This document shows positions 14,129 to 16,990 of a DNA stretch of 16,990 nt, piece after piece (the stretch's first letter is position 1; each line of letters starts with the position of its first letter). Source of the DNA: Bacteriovoracaceae bacterium UBA2428 (GTDB taxonomy: Bacteria > Bdellovibrionota > UBA2428); the NCBI GenBank assembly GCA_002343545.1, contig DDRA01000066.1:61458-78447 (forward strand), in the 5' to 3' direction. Both the position numbers and the translations under genes were made by a program. The notes beneath the pieces were generated by a model. That model was not told the DNA's origin. It worked only from the letters and a program-made list of their open reading frames with translations, and did no database searches.

Positions 14129-14137
14129 ATTGTAGCA
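14129..14137 (-). promoter_or_regulatory. Extended -10 element just upstream of the TPR protein gene
   Basis: On the minus strand TG-C-TACAAT (TGn plus 5/6 hexamer) ends 7 nt before the ATG at 14121. Transcription would then start at or next to the A of the ATG, a leaderless message. There is no Shine-Dalgarno in the intervening 7 nt. Confidence 0.5.
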
Positions 14138-14138
14138 G

Positions 14139-14534
14139 ATGGAGCCGATCCTCTTTTTTGACGGCATCTGCGGCCTTTGCAACGGCTTCGTGGACTGGCT
14201 TGTGCGCGTGGATCGGCGCGGCGTTTACCGGGTCGCGACTTTGCAAGGGGAGACGGCGGCGCGCCTGCTTCCGACGCGGGACCGGCAAGCCTTGGAGTCC
14301 GTCGTGCTGCGCGCGGCCGAAGGCGAAGTCCTGCGCGGGTCGGCCGCGGTCTTGCGTGTTTTGCGTGATCTCGGCGGTGTTTGGTCCGTGCTGGGTCGCC
14401 TGGGCGGCATCGCACCTGCTTCCGTTCGGGATTCTCTGTATGGCTGGGTGGCTCGGCGTCGCTACGCCTTCTCCGGGCGCCGAGACACTTGCCGTCTGCC
14501 GACGCCCGAAGAGCGCTCGCGGTTCTTACCTTAG
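14139..14534 (+). CDS. DCC-family (DUF393) thiol-disulfide oxidoreductase-like protein, 131 aa
   Basis: The family-defining motif sits at the N-terminus: F-F-D-G-I-C-G-L-C-N-G with Asp8, Cys11 and Cys14 (D-x-x-C-x-x-C). It is followed by the usual helix W-L-V-R-V-D-R and, later, a Y-x-W-V-A-R-R-R-Y stretch near residues 101-109. Members are small cytoplasmic proteins annotated as thiol-disulfide oxidoreductases; their real substrates are mostly unknown. The length is normal for the family. The ATG at 14139 is chosen because the motif begins within eight residues. No Shine-Dalgarno is seen, but TAGCAT ends 8 nt upstream, a weak hint of a leaderless start. It converges on the outer-membrane-type gene with 17 bp between them and no visible terminator. 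Confidence 0.9.
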   Translation: MEPILFFDGICGLCNGFVDWLVRVDRRGVYRVATLQGETAARLLPTRDRQALESVVLRAAEGEVLRGSAAVLRVLRDLGGVWSVLGRLGGIAPASVRDSLYGWVARRRYAFSGRRDTCRLPTPEERSRFLP

Positions 14535-14551
14535 ATCCTTTGGGAGGCGTT

Positions 14552-15268
14552 TCACCAACTGTAGCGAACGCCGATGTTCGGAAGCACGGGCCAGGCGGAG
14601 AGCGCGTCCTCGAGCGAGCTCGACAGGTTTTGCTCGGCCGCCGCCGAACCGTCCTCGATCGCGTGGGCGTACTCGGGGGCGACCTTCTGCAGCGAGGGGA
14701 GCGGACCTTGGAACTGCGTTCCCAGTCGACCGCCGAAGAGAAGCGCGAGTCCGAGCTCGAGATCCCAGCGCGAAGTTTCCGAGCGCGCGAAATTCCACGA
14801 GGCCCCGGCGTGCAGGACGGGCTGCCACCAACGGACCTGGAGCTCGGCCATCAAGGCCGATTCGTTCGTGTCGCGATTCTTCAGGAAGACGAGCGCGCCG
14901 CCCTGAAGGCTCCAGAACTCGAGACCCGCGCTCCAAGTCCAGGACGCCTCGGGACGGGCGCGGTAGAGCATACGCACGGCGCTCGTGAGCAAGAAAAGCC
15001 GAGGCGCGATATCGGTCGCGTAGACTTCGCTGAGCTCCGAGCTTCGCACGAGGGCGCCCGGCCAGAGTCGCTCGAGCGGAAGCCCACCGATTCCGACTTC
15101 CATCGCCCACGGCGACTCCGCACCGAGCGGCTGGCGATAAGAGGCTTCGAGGCCGCGGGGCATCGAAAAAGCGGCCGAGACTTCCGCCGTGGCGGCGAAG
15201 GCCCCTTGGGCACCGCTAAGCGAGAGCAACAGCAAGAGCCCGCGACTTTTCACGCGCCGAATCTTCAT
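14552..15268 (-). CDS. Probable outer-membrane beta-barrel protein, 238 aa
   Basis: The signal peptide (MKIRRVKSRG, then LLLLLSLSGAQGAFA, cleavage near residue 25) is followed by alternating hydrophobic/polar strands rich in Trp, Tyr, Leu and Gly. The protein ends in V-R-Y-S-W, the aromatic C-terminus expected for insertion by the BAM complex. No conserved domain was recognised. The frame could be extended to a TTG at 15280, but the ATG at 15268 is preferred. It overlaps the stop codon of the GH92 gene (ATGA) and has GGGGAC just upstream. Translational coupling to a mannosidase suggests a role in the same process, such as glycan passage or surface display, which is inference from position only. 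Confidence 0.8.
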   Translation of the reverse strand: MKIRRVKSRGLLLLLSLSGAQGAFAATAEVSAAFSMPRGLEASYRQPLGAESPWAMEVGIGGLPLERLWPGALVRSSELSEVYATDIAPRLFLLTSAVRMLYRARPEASWTWSAGLEFWSLQGGALVFLKNRDTNESALMAELQVRWWQPVLHAGASWNFARSETSRWDLELGLALLFGGRLGTQFQGPLPSLQKVAPEYAHAIEDGSAAAEQNLSSSLEDALSAWPVLPNIGVRYSW

Positions 15269-16990
15269 GGACGTCCCCAAGGCGTCGCTTCGTTCGCGCG
15301 CCGAAACTCGATCGAGCTTCCCATCGTCAACGCGGCCTCATCGGTCCAGGCGCGTGTGAGCGCGCTTCCGCCGACTTCGACGCCTTCCAGGTAGACGCCG
15401 CCGCCCGCGGGCTCCGCCTTCATTTCGAGTGTCGTCGAGTCGCCCGTGCGGATGCTCGCGCGGTCAAACAGAGGCGAGCCGACGACGTAACGGTCTGACC
15501 CCGCGATCGGAAAGAGTCCGAGCGAAGACCAAACGTACCAGGACGAGATCGCCCCGCCGTCGTCGTCGCCGTCCAATCCCATCGTATGGTCGGAATACTT
15601 GTTCTGCATGAGCTCGCGCACCCACGCTTGGGTCCGGTCGGGGCGTCCGGCGAGCGCGAAGAGGTAGGGCGCGTGGTAGTCGTGCTCGTTGCCGTGCCAG
15701 TAGCCGTGCACGGGCCAAGGCGAGCCGAGCGCCTTACCGCCTCTCTTCATGAAACGCTCAAGGCGGTCCGTGAAAGTTGCGGCGTCTAAGCCAATGATCT
15801 CTTCGGCTAGATTGAAGGGGCTCCACGCCCAGTGCCAAGCGTTGCCTTCGATGTAGAACTTCCCGGCGCGCGTGAGCGAGAGGTAGGAGGAATCCTCTTC
15901 CGAGATGCCTTCGTCGAGGTGACCGGCGCGGTCGCGCGGCACGAAGAAGCCCCGGGACTTGGACCAGTGATGCTTGAAGTTCAGCGCCTTCGCGTGCGCC
16001 TCCGCGGCGATCGCGTCTTCGCCCCGCTTCCGGGCCCAAAGGGAGTAGGCTTCGAAGGCGTAGGCGTACTCGAGCGTGTGCGAGACCGAAACCGAGCAGT
16101 ACCCGATCGTCACGAAGTCTTCGAGACATTCTTGGCCCGCGCGACCCGTCGAGGTCGTCATGCGTTTGGCCCATTCGAAGCCGAGATTCTCATCCCAGCC
16201 ACCGACCCCTTTGAGCGCGGCTTCGGCGAGCACGATGAGGCCCGGGAACCCCAGCATGGAGTTCGCGTTCCCCGCGCCCGACGGCCAGCGCGGAAGCGTG
16301 CCGCTTTGCTCGGCCATGAGCAAAAGAGAGCGCAGCATGTCGGGGTGCCGGTCCTTGAGGATGAGGTTGTAGAGGGGATGGACGCTGCGGAAAGTGTCCC
16401 ACAGCGAGAGGTCCGAATAGAAGGGGTGATCCGCCGTGCGCACGGTGCCGTCGAAGCCAAGGTACTCGTGCTGGGCTCCGTTCGGATCGTCCATGAGGGT
16501 GGGCATGAGGAAGCTGTGATAAAGCGCCGTGTAGAAAATGCGGCGATCGCGCGCTTCGCCGCCCTCGACGGAAATACGCCCGAGGAGCGCGTCCCACTCG
16601 TCGCGCGCGGCCGCCACGAGATCGTCGAAGGAGCGTCCGGAATTTTCTTGGGTGAGCACGCGCTCCGCCCCGGCGCGTCCGACGTAGGAGAGCCCGACCC
16701 GGAACGAGACGTCCGAGGCATCGGTCTCGGCGCCGAAGTCGAGGGCGAGGTAAGCGTCTCCTCCGCCGTCGCGAGGCGACCAATCCGATCCGCCCGAGGA
16801 TTCCGTGTCGGAAAAGGCCCACTGGGCGTTCCACGCGCGATCGGCTTCGACCACGAAGTAGAAGGGAAGGCCTCCGTAGCGCGAGGAGAAGGCGTCCTTG
16901 AGTCGGCCTTGCACGTAGATGCGTTTTTGCGCGGGATCGGCTTGCACTCGAATCTCGGTCACGTCCTTCGCGGCCGAAAGCGAGCTGTTG
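15265..16990 (-). CDS. GH92-family alpha-mannosidase, N-terminus cut by the window edge
   Basis: The last 574 codons are visible; the frame stays open to the right edge, so the real start and any signal peptide lie outside. Family 92 glycoside hydrolases are Ca2+-dependent exo-alpha-mannosidases releasing mannose from mannans and N-glycan type structures. Visible hallmarks include S-L-W-D-T-F-R-S (about 16384-16407) and Y-I-E-G-N-A-W-H-W (about 15829-15855) with the presumed acid Glu. G-N-E-H-D-Y-H (about 15673-15693) matches the family's calcium-site G-N-E-P-x-H-H loosely. G-D-D-D-G-G-A-I-S-S-W-Y-V (about 15535-15570) holds the presumed base Asp pair. The family usually has G-N-D-D; here it is G-D-D-D. 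Full members run to roughly 700-760 aa, so 150-200 residues are missing. It is translationally coupled to the outer-membrane-type gene downstream. Confidence 0.93.
   Translation of the reverse strand, partial: NSSLSAAKDVTEIRVQADPAQKRIYVQGRLKDAFSSRYGGLPFYFVVEADRAWNAQWAFSDTESSGGSDWSPRDGGGDAYLALDFGAETDASDVSFRVGLSYVGRAGAERVLTQENSGRSFDDLVAAARDEWDALLGRISVEGGEARDRRIFYTALYHSFLMPTLMDDPNGAQHEYLGFDGTVRTADHPFYSDLSLWDTFRSVHPLYNLILKDRHPDMLRSLLLMAEQSGTLPRWPSGAGNANSMLGFPGLIVLAEAALKGVGGWDENLGFEWAKRMTTSTGRAGQECLEDFVTIGYCSVSVSHTLEYAYAFEAYSLWARKRGEDAIAAEAHAKALNFKHHWSKSRGFFVPRDRAGHLDEGISEEDSSYLSLTRAGKFYIEGNAWHWAWSPFNLAEEIIGLDAATFTDRLERFMKRGGKALGSPWPVHGYWHGNEHDYHAPYLFALAGRPDRTQAWVRELMQNKYSDHTMGLDGDDDGGAISSWYVWSSLGLFPIAGSDRYVVGSPLFDRASIRTGDSTTLEMKAEPAGGGVYLEGVEVGGSALTRAWTDEAALTMGSSIEFRRANEATPWGRP

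Overview
The window is high-GC DNA from a Gram-negative bacterium. It is densely packed with chromosomal genes and many products carry signal peptides or lipoboxes. The best guess for the host is a member of the Bdellovibrionota or another deltaproteobacteria-like lineage. This rests on the abundance of secreted proteins of unknown family and on a VWA lipoprotein ending in two GW-x-Y beta repeats, a layout I associate with those groups. No rRNA, tRNA, CRISPR array, integrase or transposase gene was seen, so the window reads as ordinary chromosome rather than a mobile island.

Left part (1-4900). The tail of a probable glucose/sorbosone dehydrogenase converges on an unknown lipoprotein. A complete small transcription unit follows: weak promoter, 5' hairpin, strong Shine-Dalgarno, a 27-residue peptide that is 59% lysine, and a strong intrinsic terminator. 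Next come an M14-type zinc carboxypeptidase and an alpha/beta hydrolase coupled by an ATGA overlap. These converge on a receiver-GAF protein whose phospho-acceptor aspartate is replaced by asparagine, and that gene diverges from rlmH (23S rRNA pseudouridine methyltransferase) with only 15 bp between start codons.

Middle (4900-9800). Everything is on the minus strand: an unassigned secreted protein (4957-5463), then a VWA lipoprotein followed by two small secreted proteins (7642 down to 5607), then ribF (riboflavin kinase/FAD synthetase), then a secreted Pro/Ser-rich protein. Between the last two sits an 80-bp element with a perfect 29-bp inverted repeat, resembling a REP doublet. Three abutting palindromes lie at 5566-5605.

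Right part (9800-16990). An 883-residue secreted protein has a cysteine-free N-terminal half, a Ser/Ala/Pro linker and a C-terminal half with ten cysteines. It converges on a TPR protein, which diverges from a DCC-family (DUF393) protein. The last two genes, on the minus strand, are a GH92 alpha-mannosidase (cut by the window edge) overlapping by ATGA with an outer-membrane-type protein.

A recurring regulatory theme is that several first-in-unit genes lack a Shine-Dalgarno but have a -10-like element 6-9 nt before the start codon, suggesting leaderless mRNAs. I do not see one clear new multi-gene system. The best candidates for something undescribed are the lysine-rich micro-gene, the 883-residue protein and the leaderless promoter pattern.
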